From NCBI GenBank assembly GCA_023954375.1, contig JAMLIC010000002.1:248001-312000 (forward strand): a DNA stretch of 64,000 nt, given 5' to 3'. Below the pieces are notes generated by a model. It saw only the letters and a list, made by a program, of their open reading frames with translations. It searched no databases and was not told the DNA's origin. This document shows, one piece after another, positions 16,401 to 24,300 of the stretch (within the stretch, counting starts at the first letter, position 1; each line of letters begins with the position of its first letter). This DNA comes from Planctomycetota bacterium (GTDB lineage: Bacteria; Planctomycetota; J058). Both the position numbers and the translations under genes were made by a program.

Positions 16401-18931
16401 GCGCGCGCCCGACCGAGCGCCGCGCACAGGCGCACCTCGGCCTGGTCGGCCCCCTCCGCGAGGCGCCCCGCCTCCTCGAACTCGAGGGCGGCGTCGACCG
16501 GGTCCCCGGCGGCGAGCGCCGCCTCCGCCCGCGCCAGCGCCGCCCACCCGGCCGGCCCGGGCGCCTCACCGCGCGCCGCGACCCCCGTGAGCTCGAGCGC
16601 GAGGGCCCGGGCCCGCGCCGGCGGGGTGAGCGCCGCGAGCGCGCGCGTGACCGCCTCCCGGTCGCCCGCCCACGCGGCGATGCGCGCGAGGTGCTGCGGC
16701 GGCACGTCGGCGCCGGCGCACGCCGCCAGGGCGCGGTCGGGCTCGCCCGCGAGCAGGAGCACCCAGGGCATCACCGGGACCTCGCGCGGGGTCGCCGCGC
16801 CGAGGATGGAGCGGGCGAGCGCGACGTCGCCCCCGGAGCAGCGCGTCCTCCACCTCCGCGCCGGGCCGGCGCTCGCGGCGTCGCCGCCCGGGCGGCGCGG
16901 CGCCTCGCGCTCGCGCCGGAGGGCCTGGGTCGCCAGCGCCGCCGCGGCCAGGACGACGGCGCCCGCCGCCCCGGCCGCGAGCAGCCGCAGGAGGCCGCCG
17001 CCCCGCCGCGCGCCGCCGGCCCGCGCGGCGCGGAGGTCGCGCAGGAGCGCGGCCGCGTCGGCGGGGCGCGCGGCGGGCCGCCGCGCGAGGGCGCGCAGGA
17101 GCACGCCATCGAGCGCCTCGGGCACGTCGGGGCGCACGGCGCGGAGGGGCGGGATCGGCGCCCCCTCGAGCAGCTTCGTGTAGACCTCGACGGCGGTGCT
17201 CCCGGAGTGCGGCGTGGCCCCGGTGAGGGCCTCGTAGGCGATCGCCCCGACCGCGTAGACGTCCGTCCAGGGGCCCACCTCCCCCGCGCTGGCGTCGGCC
17301 TGCTCGGGCGCCATGTAGGCGGGCGTCCCCACGATCTCGCCGGTGAGCGTGAGCGAGCGCTGGCCGGGGGCCAGGGCCTTCACCAGGCCGAAGTCGACCA
17401 GGCGCGCCTGGCCCTCCTCGTCGAGCAGCACGTTGTCGGGCTTGACGTCGCGGTGCACGAAGCCGGCGGCGTGCGCGTGCGCGAGCCCGTCCAGGACCTG
17501 CTCGAGCGCGTCCAGCGCGCGCGCCGGGTCGAGCCCCGCCTTGAGCGCCGCGCGCAGCGAGCGCCCCTCGACGTAGTCCATGACGTAGAAGGGCCGGCCG
17601 TCGGGCAGGAGCCCGTGGCCGCGCGCCCGCACGATCGCGGGGTGGTCGCCGAGCCGCGTCATGCTGGCCAGCTCGCGGCGGAAGCGCTCGCGCGCCTCGC
17701 GGTCGGCGAGCAGGTCCGCCGCGAGGACCTTGAGCGCCAGCGGCGCGCCGCCCTGCGGGTCGCGCACGAGGTAGACCTCGCCCATGGCGCCCCTGCCCAG
17801 CCGCGAGAGGACCTGGTAGCGGTCGAGCCGCTCGGGCTCGGCCGCGGCGACGCGGCCGGTGGTCGCCGCCCGCGCGGGCTGCCCGTCACCGAAGGCGGGG
17901 TAGCGCCCCGAGGGGAAGGCGCGCGCGCCCACGCGCCCGAGCAGCCACTCCTGCGCCACGCGGTCGGTGCGCTCGGAGAGGCCGAGCCCGCGCAGGGCCG
18001 CCTCGACCTGCTCGGCCGTCGGGCGCCGGGCGGGGTCCTTGGCGAGCATGATCGCCAGGAGGTCGGCCAGCGCCGGGGGCGCGTCCGGCACGAAGTCGAG
18101 CAGGCTCGGCGCCTCCTGGCGCCGGTGCGCGGCGACGACCTCGTGCACCTGCCGCTGCGGGAACGGCGGCTGGCCGGTCATCAGCTTGAACGCCAGGCAG
18201 CCGAGGCCGTAGATGTCGCCCGCCGGCGTCCACAGGCCGTCGCCGAGCACCTCCGGCGCGAGGTACGGCAGCGTGCCCATGACGTGATCGACGGCGGTGA
18301 GGCGCACCGGGTCGTCGACGCGCAGCGCCACGCCGAAGTCGGTGAGCTTCACCTGGCCCTCGCGCGTGACCAGCACGTTGGACGGCTTCATGTCGCGGTG
18401 GAGCACGCCGATCTCGTGGGCCGCCTGCAGGGCGCGCGCGCAGCGCTCGAGCACGAAGACGGCCTCGTCCACGGAGAGCCGGTGGTCCTCGCACCGCTGG
18501 AGGAGGTTGCTCAGGTCCTGGCCCGGGACGTACTCGAGCGCCAGGTAGGCGCGGCCGGTGGGCTCGTCGACCCCCCTCGCGAGGAGGGCGACGACGTTCG
18601 GGTGCTGGAGGCGGGCGAGGATCTCGCCCTCGCGCTCGAACCGCCGCCGGGTGGCCTCGTCGTCGGCGTTCTGCAGCGACAGGACCTTGAGCGCCACCGG
18701 GCGCCCCTGGCGGTCCTCGGCCAGGAACACCTTCCCCATGCCGCCGTCGGCGAGCAGGCGGCGCACGAGGAAGGGGCCGACCAGGGTCCCGGCGGTGATC
18801 GCGCGCTCGAGGAGCGGGACCGCCTGCGTGCCGGGGTCGGGCGCCGCCTCGGGGTCGAGCGAGTTGGACAACGCGTCCGCCGGCGCGGGCAGCGCGCGCC
18901 CCGGCAGCTCGTCGTCTTCCAGCCCCTGCAC
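13412..18931 (-). CDS. Tandem two-domain Ser/Thr protein kinase with TM and frame-disrupted helical C-terminus
   Basis: GTG 18931 with GGGAG upstream begins two complete Hanks-type kinases. Kinase 1 spans about residues 50-315 (GGMGKVF, ALKVL, catalytic HRDMKPSN with D180, DFGVAL). Kinase 2 spans about 370-635 (GRGAMGEVY, HRDVKPDN with D495, DFGLVK, GTPAYMAPEQ). A transmembrane helix follows at about 645-670, then a long Ala-rich TPR-like region. One frame stays open to 13412, but from about 15,800 on the plausible protein sequence hops frames several times (about 15795, 15690, 14840, 14790, 14400) and appears to end at a TAG at 13449. Each hop falls in a G/C run or GC dinucleotide tract. The cause could be local sequence error or real decay. 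The kinase half is intact. Confidence 0.8.
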   Translation of the reverse strand: MQGLEDDELPGRALPAPADALSNSLDPEAAPDPGTQAVPLLERAITAGTLVGPFLVRRLLADGGMGKVFLAEDRQGRPVALKVLSLQNADDEATRRRFEREGEILARLQHPNVVALLARGVDEPTGRAYLALEYVPGQDLSNLLQRCEDHRLSVDEAVFVLERCARALQAAHEIGVLHRDMKPSNVLVTREGQVKLTDFGVALRVDDPVRLTAVDHVMGTLPYLAPEVLGDGLWTPAGDIYGLGCLAFKLMTGQPPFPQRQVHEVVAAHRRQEAPSLLDFVPDAPPALADLLAIMLAKDPARRPTAEQVEAALRGLGLSERTDRVAQEWLLGRVGARAFPSGRYPAFGDGQPARAATTGRVAAAEPERLDRYQVLSRLGRGAMGEVYLVRDPQGGAPLALKVLAADLLADREARERFRRELASMTRLGDHPAIVRARGHGLLPDGRPFYVMDYVEGRSLRAALKAGLDPARALDALEQVLDGLAHAHAAGFVHRDVKPDNVLLDEEGQARLVDFGLVKALAPGQRSLTLTGEIVGTPAYMAPEQADASAGEVGPWTDVYAVGAIAYEALTGATPHSGSTAVEVYTKLLEGAPIPPLRAVRPDVPEALDGVLLRALARRPAARPADAAALLRDLRAARAGGARRGGGLLRLLAAGAAGAVVLAAAALATQALRREREAPRRPGGDAASAGPARRWRTRCSGGDVALARSILGAATPREVPVMPWVLLLAGEPDRALAACAGADVPPQHLARIAAWAGDREAVTRALAALTPPARARALALELTGVAARGEAPGPAGWAALARAEAALAAGDPVDAALEFEEAGRLAEGADQAEVRLCAALGRARAALASGEPAEDALVQAGRLAIHPLDRGRVAAWLALVRGASSGAPAPPEALARGRALASGGEHAAALAALQGAGLAAEAGSFVEAEAALLVKGGGLVGGLLAGRALALTAAAEAGADAPGALAALDGLDVAARVDPAAPAVALGQARAALVAGDLPRAEAALERARALAPGDALVTLVGARARAAAVVAAALEVDAARLARSPRRGRGAGAGRRVGGGGRRGPGRRRGGAGRERARRRGGASRPARGSSGPTAWSAPAPTRARSTASGGRSSSTSRAWRRTSSGPWPRRGRASPARSSTTRAPTAPRSTWPRRPSPRRCGARRRRPASPPRRRPCTSWRPPATSRPPALTSRWPATRPRAPSSACGAPPARGRRGARPSTARWRWPPTPGRSCSRPGSSVWKPARCLWRPRSWRGRPPPIRTSPGPPCARWRGAPGIRRAPSGSPTRRRPSRARRRRRRGRAPCCSRPGPPRRRRRPPGAAAARPPGPLRTTRRGPRRTSSRPSRWPASGAPTTRRARWRARARGAGGRRAGAARPASGVEPLDALDRCLAHGHLRDHAALAERPEGGGSTPAVEALLAAQLDGNLASIDGGFEPRGRASARGPWALARRLEEQGRLPRLALALRTGLLASGRAPAGVGQEEEAFRRLLEALPAHEGARRAGAEAVLLPRGARRPGPARRRRGPRRRGRVQARAAHDPATRAAPRARALASAAARRPRRAAGPPRSGWRWRSGRAAPSSSSSSAARSSRSSGRAGGCSRRTTSPRPGARRAPSSTGCAAATRRRGGWRGGSRTAPGARWCSRSGGRPSSGPVATRSRRSCATSSRRSSPTRSAGAPTTPGAGEGRGASWRRRPVRGARWRATPASARRWRASSRTPCCTRPGAWTPAPAATGSSRRPGWWPGRRRPTSCAGRGASSRPPGGRSAPSARSTTPASPARSRRSPPPCPAPMVTTGGAWRAAPSATRCCPSSRRARATLPSSSGWAGARPRRGVNRGWEE

Positions 18932-18998
18932 CGTCGCTCCCGTCCCGACCTCGTCAGGTTGGCGCTCGTCCGGGCGGCACGCAAGCGCAACAGGGCGG

Positions 18999-19026
18999 TT
19001 GCCTCCGGCGCCGCGGGCGGTAGCGT
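18999..19026 (+). promoter_or_regulatory. Promoter of the DUF885 gene
   Basis: TTGCCT (18999-19004), 16-bp spacer, TAGCGT (19021-19026), then only 7 nt to ATG 19034. Transcription should begin at or next to the start codon, giving a leaderless mRNA. Confidence 0.55.
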
Positions 19027-19033
19027 CACTCCG

Positions 19034-20824
19034 ATGCCACGCCGCCGCCTCGCCGCCCTCGTGGCGGCGTCCCTCCTCTGCGCGCCCGCGGGCGCGCAGG
19101 AGCCGCCCATGCCCGCCACGACCCCCGACGACCGGCTCCTCGCGCTCCTCGAGGAGGACCACGACGCCCTCATGGCGCGCTACCCGACGTGGGCCAGCGT
19201 CCGCGGCGACCGGCGCTTCGACGACCGGCTCACGGACCCGTCGCCCGAGGCGGAGGCCGCCTGGCTGGCCGCCTGCGCCGCGCGCCTCGAGGCCGCGCGG
19301 GCCGTCGACCTCGAGGCGCTCGCGCCCGCCAACCGGGTGAGCGCCGAGCTCCTCCTGCACGAGCTGGAGCGGCGGCTCGCCGCCGGGCGCTTCCGCGAGT
19401 GGCTCACGCCGCTGACGCAGGTGAACGGGCCGCAGCAGTCGCTGCCGCAGCTGCCGGAGCGGCTGTCGTTCACCACGCGCGCCGACCGCGAGGCCTGGGC
19501 GGCGCGGCTCGAGGCGATCCCGGGGCACCTGGCGCAGGTCGTCGCCAACATGCGGCGCGGGCTCGAGGACGGGGTCACGCCGCCGCGGCTCGTCCTGGCG
19601 CGCGCCGCGGAGCAGTGCCGCGCCCAGGCGACGGGCGCGTCCGAGGACCACGCGCTGTTCGCCCCCTTCCGCGGGCTCGGCGCGGACGACGCGCTCCGCG
19701 CGCGCGCCGCGCGGGCGACGGCCGCGGCCATGGAGGCCTTCGGGCGGCTGGCGGCGTTCGTCGACGACGAGTACGTCCCGGCCTGCCGCGAGGCGCTGGC
19801 GGCGACCTCGCGCCCCGACGGCGAGGACTACTACGCCTACTGCCTCCAGGAGCACTCGACCCTGCCGCTCGCCGCCGAGGAGATCCACGCGATCGGCCTG
19901 CGCGAGGTGGCGCGGATCAAGGCCGAGATGCACGAGGTGATCGGGCGCGCGGGGGTCGAGCTCCCGCCGGGCCTCGAGGGCGACGCGCGCCTGCGCGCGT
20001 TCGTCGAGCGGCTGCGCGCCGACCCGCGCTCCTACTGCCGGACCGCCGACGAGCTCCTGGCCCGCTACCGCGACGTCGCCAAGCGCGTCGACCCGGAGCT
20101 GCCGCGCCTCTTCGGCCGGCTGCCGCGCAACACCTACGGCGTGCGGGCCATGCCCGACTTCATCGCGCCGTCGGCGCCCACGGCCTACTACTACTCGGGC
20201 TCGCTCGACAACGGCACGCCGGGCTGGTTCGTCGCCAACACGCACCGCCTCGACCAGCGGCCGACCTACGAGATGGTCCCGCTCACCCTGCACGAGGCCG
20301 TGCCGGGTCATCACCTTCAGATCGCGCTCGCGCAGGAGATGACCGACCTGCCGCGCTGGCGGACGCTCCTCGGCTACACGGCCTACGTCGAGGGCTGGGC
20401 CCTCTACGCCGAGCGGCTGGGGCTCGAGATGGGCCCGCCCGGCTCGCGCGGCCTCTACGCCGACCCGATCGACGACTTCGGCCGGCTGAGCTACGAGATG
20501 TGGCGCGCCCTGCGCCTCGTCGTGGACACGGGGCTGCACGCGCTCGGCTGGACGCGGCAGCGCGCCGTCGACTACATGCTCGCGAACAGCGCGCTCACGC
20601 CCGAGAACGTCGAGCGCGAGGTCGACCGCTACGTGGCCTGGCCCGGGCAGGCCGTGGCCTACAAGCTGGGCGAGCTGACGATCCGCGACCTGCGGCGCCG
20701 CGCCGAGGAGCGGCTCGGCGACCGCTTCGACCTGCGCGCGTTCCACGACGTGGTGCTGGGCGAGGGCGCCGTGCCGCTGGGCGTGCTCGAGCGGATGGTC
20801 GAGCGGTGGATCGACGGGCAGTGA
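19034..20824 (+). CDS. DUF885 family putative metallopeptidase
   Basis: The product is 596 residues with a signal peptide (RRRLAALVAASLLCAPAGAQ), so it is exported. The core is a full DUF885 protein. LTLHEAVPGHHLQ (H420-E421...H426-H427) is the zinc-binding motif, an inverted HExxH-like signature, and YVEGWALYAERLGLEMG supplies the second conserved Glu region. Other conserved stretches are GVRAMPDFIAPSAPTAYY and ANTHRLDQRPTYEM. The length is usual for the family. Homologues are thought to be periplasmic peptidases; the substrate is unknown. A 4-nt overlap couples it to the zinc-ribbon gene. Confidence 0.88.
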   Translation: MPRRRLAALVAASLLCAPAGAQEPPMPATTPDDRLLALLEEDHDALMARYPTWASVRGDRRFDDRLTDPSPEAEAAWLAACAARLEAARAVDLEALAPANRVSAELLLHELERRLAAGRFREWLTPLTQVNGPQQSLPQLPERLSFTTRADREAWAARLEAIPGHLAQVVANMRRGLEDGVTPPRLVLARAAEQCRAQATGASEDHALFAPFRGLGADDALRARAARATAAAMEAFGRLAAFVDDEYVPACREALAATSRPDGEDYYAYCLQEHSTLPLAAEEIHAIGLREVARIKAEMHEVIGRAGVELPPGLEGDARLRAFVERLRADPRSYCRTADELLARYRDVAKRVDPELPRLFGRLPRNTYGVRAMPDFIAPSAPTAYYYSGSLDNGTPGWFVANTHRLDQRPTYEMVPLTLHEAVPGHHLQIALAQEMTDLPRWRTLLGYTAYVEGWALYAERLGLEMGPPGSRGLYADPIDDFGRLSYEMWRALRLVVDTGLHALGWTRQRAVDYMLANSALTPENVEREVDRYVAWPGQAVAYKLGELTIRDLRRRAEERLGDRFDLRAFHDVVLGEGAVPLGVLERMVERWIDGQ

Positions 20825-21189
20825 CCTGCCCCTACTGCGCCGAGGCCGTCGCGGGCGACTGCCTCAAGTGCCCCCACTGCGGCGAGGGGCTGGTCGACCG
20901 CGACGACCACGTGGCGGCGCTGCGCGCGACCGCGCCCGACCCGGCGCTGGCCGCCCGCGTGGGCGAGTGGCCCGACGAGAGCCTCGTCCGCGCCCTGCGA
21001 GATCACCCCGCCGAGTACGCGCCCGAGCAGCGCCGCGCCGTTCTCGACGAGGTGCTGCGCCGCGGGCTGCCGGTGCCGGCGCGCCGGAGGCCGCAGGCGA
21101 CCGTCGTCGGCAAGCTCGTGTCGACCGGCGGCCTCGTCCTCGTGCTCTTCGTGTTCCTCAAGGTCGTCGTCCACCTGGTCCTGCGCTGA
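20821..21189 (+). CDS. Zinc-ribbon membrane protein
   Basis: The product is 122 residues. It opens with CPYCAEAV and CPHCGEGL, two CxxC pairs forming a zinc ribbon, continues with a helical middle (DESLVRALRDHPAEYAPEQ) and ends with a single transmembrane helix (GGLVLVLFVFLKVVVHLVL). GTG 20821 overlaps the DUF885 stop (GTGA). Function unknown. Confidence 0.7.
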   Translation: MTCPYCAEAVAGDCLKCPHCGEGLVDRDDHVAALRATAPDPALAARVGEWPDESLVRALRDHPAEYAPEQRRAVLDEVLRRGLPVPARRRPQATVVGKLVSTGGLVLVLFVFLKVVVHLVLR

Positions 21190-21306
21190 CACGTCGCGTC
21201 ACGCGCGTGTTTCGTCTCGACTTTCGCTCCACCGGAACCGGCTGGTTGAAAAGCTCCGTTTTCGGCATAACGGTGCGCCCGCGAGCCGGCGCAACCACTT
21301 GCCGTA

Positions 21307-21323
21307 AGGCGCAGCGCTTGCTT
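21307..21323 (+). promoter_or_regulatory. Possible sigma54-type promoter upstream of the subtilase-PHP gene
   Basis: AGGCGC-N5-TTGCTT keeps the invariant GG and GC dinucleotides with exactly 10 nt between them, close to the TGGCAC-N5-TTGCW consensus. It is 30 nt before ATG 21353. No sigma54 activator is in the window, so this is only a pattern match. Confidence 0.3.
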
Positions 21324-21352
21324 TCCCAGGGGTTTCTGGTCGGGAGGACGGC

Positions 21353-24300
21353 ATGCGCGCAGGACGGGCCCACCTCGTCGGCGTCCCTTTCATCGCGCTC
21401 GCGGTCGCCGCGGCGTGCTGGCCTGGCCGCCCCGCGGCGCCCGGCGCGAGCGTGGCGGCGCCGGCGATCGCGCGCCCGGCGCCAGCCGCGCGCGAGCGCC
21501 TGGTGGTCGCCGGCGTGGACCTGCCCCGGGTCGCGGCCGACCACGGCCTCGGCTGGTCGCGGGCCCTCCCGGCGCTCGAGGCCGCCGTGCTCGAGGCCGA
21601 CGACGCCGCCCGGGCGCTGGCCGCCCTGCGCGACGACCCGCGCGTGCGGCACGCCTCGCCGGACGTCCCGTTCGAGGTCACGGGCGACGCCTGCTGCGAG
21701 CGGCCGTCGATCGAGCTCGACGACGCGAGCTACGCGCGGGCGCGCGCGGAGGTGGCCGCGACGTTCGGCGCCCTGCGCGCCGGCGGGGCGCGCGACGTCC
21801 TCGTGGCGGTGCTCGACACGGGCGTCGACGGCGCCCATCCCGACCTGCGCGAGGCGCTCGCCGGCGGCCGCTCGTTCCTCGCCGACGACCCGGCCTGGGA
21901 TGAGGACACGGCCGGCCACGGCACGGCGATGGCATCCCTCGTGGCCGCCGTCCCGGCCGACCCCCTGCGCGGCGTCGAGGGCGTGGCGCCCGGCGCGCGG
22001 GTGCTCCCGCTCAAGGTGGCCGACCGGAGGGGGCTGGCGCGCCTGGGCGACGTCGCCGCCGCGCTCGTCTACGCGGTCGACCGCGGCGCGTCGATCGTGC
22101 TCCTGTCGCTCGGCACGCGCCAGGCGGCCCCGCTCCTCGACGACGCCCTCGCCTACGCCGAGGCGCGCGGCGTCCTGGTCGTGGCCGCCGCCGGCAACCG
22201 CAACGTGCACGTCGACCTCGAGCCCGCCGCCGACCCGCGCGTCCTCTCGGTCGGCTGCGTCGACGGCCAGGGCGACCTGGCCCTGGGCACGGCCCTGGCG
22301 CCGACGACCGACCTCCTCGCGCCGGGCGTGGCCGTCGTCGCGGCCTTGCCGCGCCGCGCGCACGCCCCGGTCACCGGGTCGAGCGTCTCGGCCGCGCGGG
22401 TCGCCGGCGCCGCGGCGCTCGTCCGCGCCGCCGCCCCCGACCTCGACCCGGCGCGCCTGCGAGCCCTGCTGCGCGCCGCGCGCGCGCCGCTGCCGCTCTT
22501 CGCCGACCACCCCGACGTGGCCCGCGCCTTCCGGGCCGGCCCGCTCGACGCGGCCGCCCTGGCCCGCGCCCTGCGCGAGCGGGCGCCCGACCTCGCGCTG
22601 GCCGACCCGCGCGTCCTGCCGGGCGCGGCGGCCCCGGGGGAGCCGGTGCTCGCGTCGGTCCGCGTGACCAACCGCGGCCTGCGGGCGAGCGGGGCGTTCG
22701 AGGTGGGCGTGTCGATCGCCGGCCGCGAGGTCGCGCGCGTCGGCCTGGACGCGCTCGGCCCCGGCGAGGAGACGGTCCTCCGGGCGAAGGTGCTCGCCCC
22801 GGGCCCGGGCGAGGTCCGCTTCGCCCTCGCCGACCGGGCCGTCGCCTGCGCGCTCGACGCCGCCGACCGCCCCGTCCGCGGCCTGGCGATCGCCCGCGCG
22901 ACGGCCCGGCCCGCCGCGGGCGGCGCGCTCGACCTGGAGGTCGAGGTCGAGGGGCGCGGGGCCGTGGCGGCGGGCGGCGCGGTCGCGGTGCGGCTCGGCG
23001 CCTTCGAGGCGCTGGCGCCCTTCGCGCCGCTCGGCGCGGGGGAGACGGCGCGCGTCGCCCTGAGCGTCCCGCCGGCCGCGGTCGCGGCGCTCCCCGACCA
23101 GGTGGCCACGGCGCGCGTGCGCCTGGTCGGAGCCCGGGGCGAGGACGGGGACGAGGTCGCCCTCGACCTCGAGCCGCCGCACCTCTCGCCGCTCCGCACG
23201 CAGTACCAGCAGGGCGGCGCGGTGAACGTGATCGCCGACGCGCCCTGGCGCCTGAACCCGGCGCGCCCCTACCTGCCGCTCCTCGTGTTCGCGGCGGAGA
23301 AGGGCGACCTCGACCCGACCACGTGGCTGCGCCTCGAGCGCACCCGCATCTTCGAGCGGTCCGCGGCCGGCCCCTCGGGCGCCGGCCAGCTCGTCTACGA
23401 GGACCGGGCGGGCGCCGCGACCACGGCCCCGGCGGGCCTCGTGATCGCGGACGAGATGGGCCAGCCGCTCCTCCAGGGCGGCGCGCCCGACGTGCGGCTC
23501 TTCGGCCACGTCGACCTGGGCCTGCCCGGCCGCTACGCGATCCTGCGCCTCCCGCGCGCGGCCCTCGGCGTCGCGCCGGTGCCGGCGGCGCCGGAGGTGC
23601 GCTTCCTCGAGGTCGACATCGAGTGGGCCCGCCGTCGCTCGTTCCTGGGGATCACGTCGGTCACGCAGCAGGGCCGCACGAGGAAGACGCTGCGCGTCCT
23701 CTTCGCCCGCAGCCCGCGCCCGCAGCTCCAGGGCGACAACGGCTACTACGACGCGCACGTGCACACGATCGCCGAGTGGACGCACACCGACGCGTTCGAC
23801 CTGCTCGCCCCGCGGAAGAACCTCGGCGGCCCGATCCCCATGGTGCTCGAGGCGTCGCTGGCCCTCGGCCTGACCGACGCCCTCGACGGCCGCGGGCGGC
23901 TGATCACGACCGACCACAACACCTTCTATTACGCGCGCGGGCCGCAGGACGACACGATCCACAACCGGCCGCCGTTCGGCCCGACGTCGCCCGCCGCCAG
24001 CGGCGGCCGCTCGGAGTGGGAGCGCATGGGCGACCTGTTCGGGCTCACGCGCGGCGAGGAGATCTGCGTCCACTCCGACGGCATGCCCGGCAACTTCTTC
24101 GGCGTGCAGCTCCCGCTCGGCTCGCACCTGCTGAAGTACCGCGCCGAGCACATCGACGGCCCGTGGCACGGCGGGAGCAGCGTGGCGCGCGGGCTCGGCG
24201 ACCCGAGCCCGGACGTGGAGCTCGACCGGGTCCTCGACCGGCTGGCGACGCAGAACCGGCAGGAGAACGCGCAGGCCGCCCTCTACGCCGCGCACCCGTT

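Noticed and set aside
18932..20746. Kinase frame extended upstream over the DUF885 gene
   Set aside because: It is only an open antisense frame in GC-rich DNA. The DUF885 gene has its own promoter, signal peptide and metal motif.
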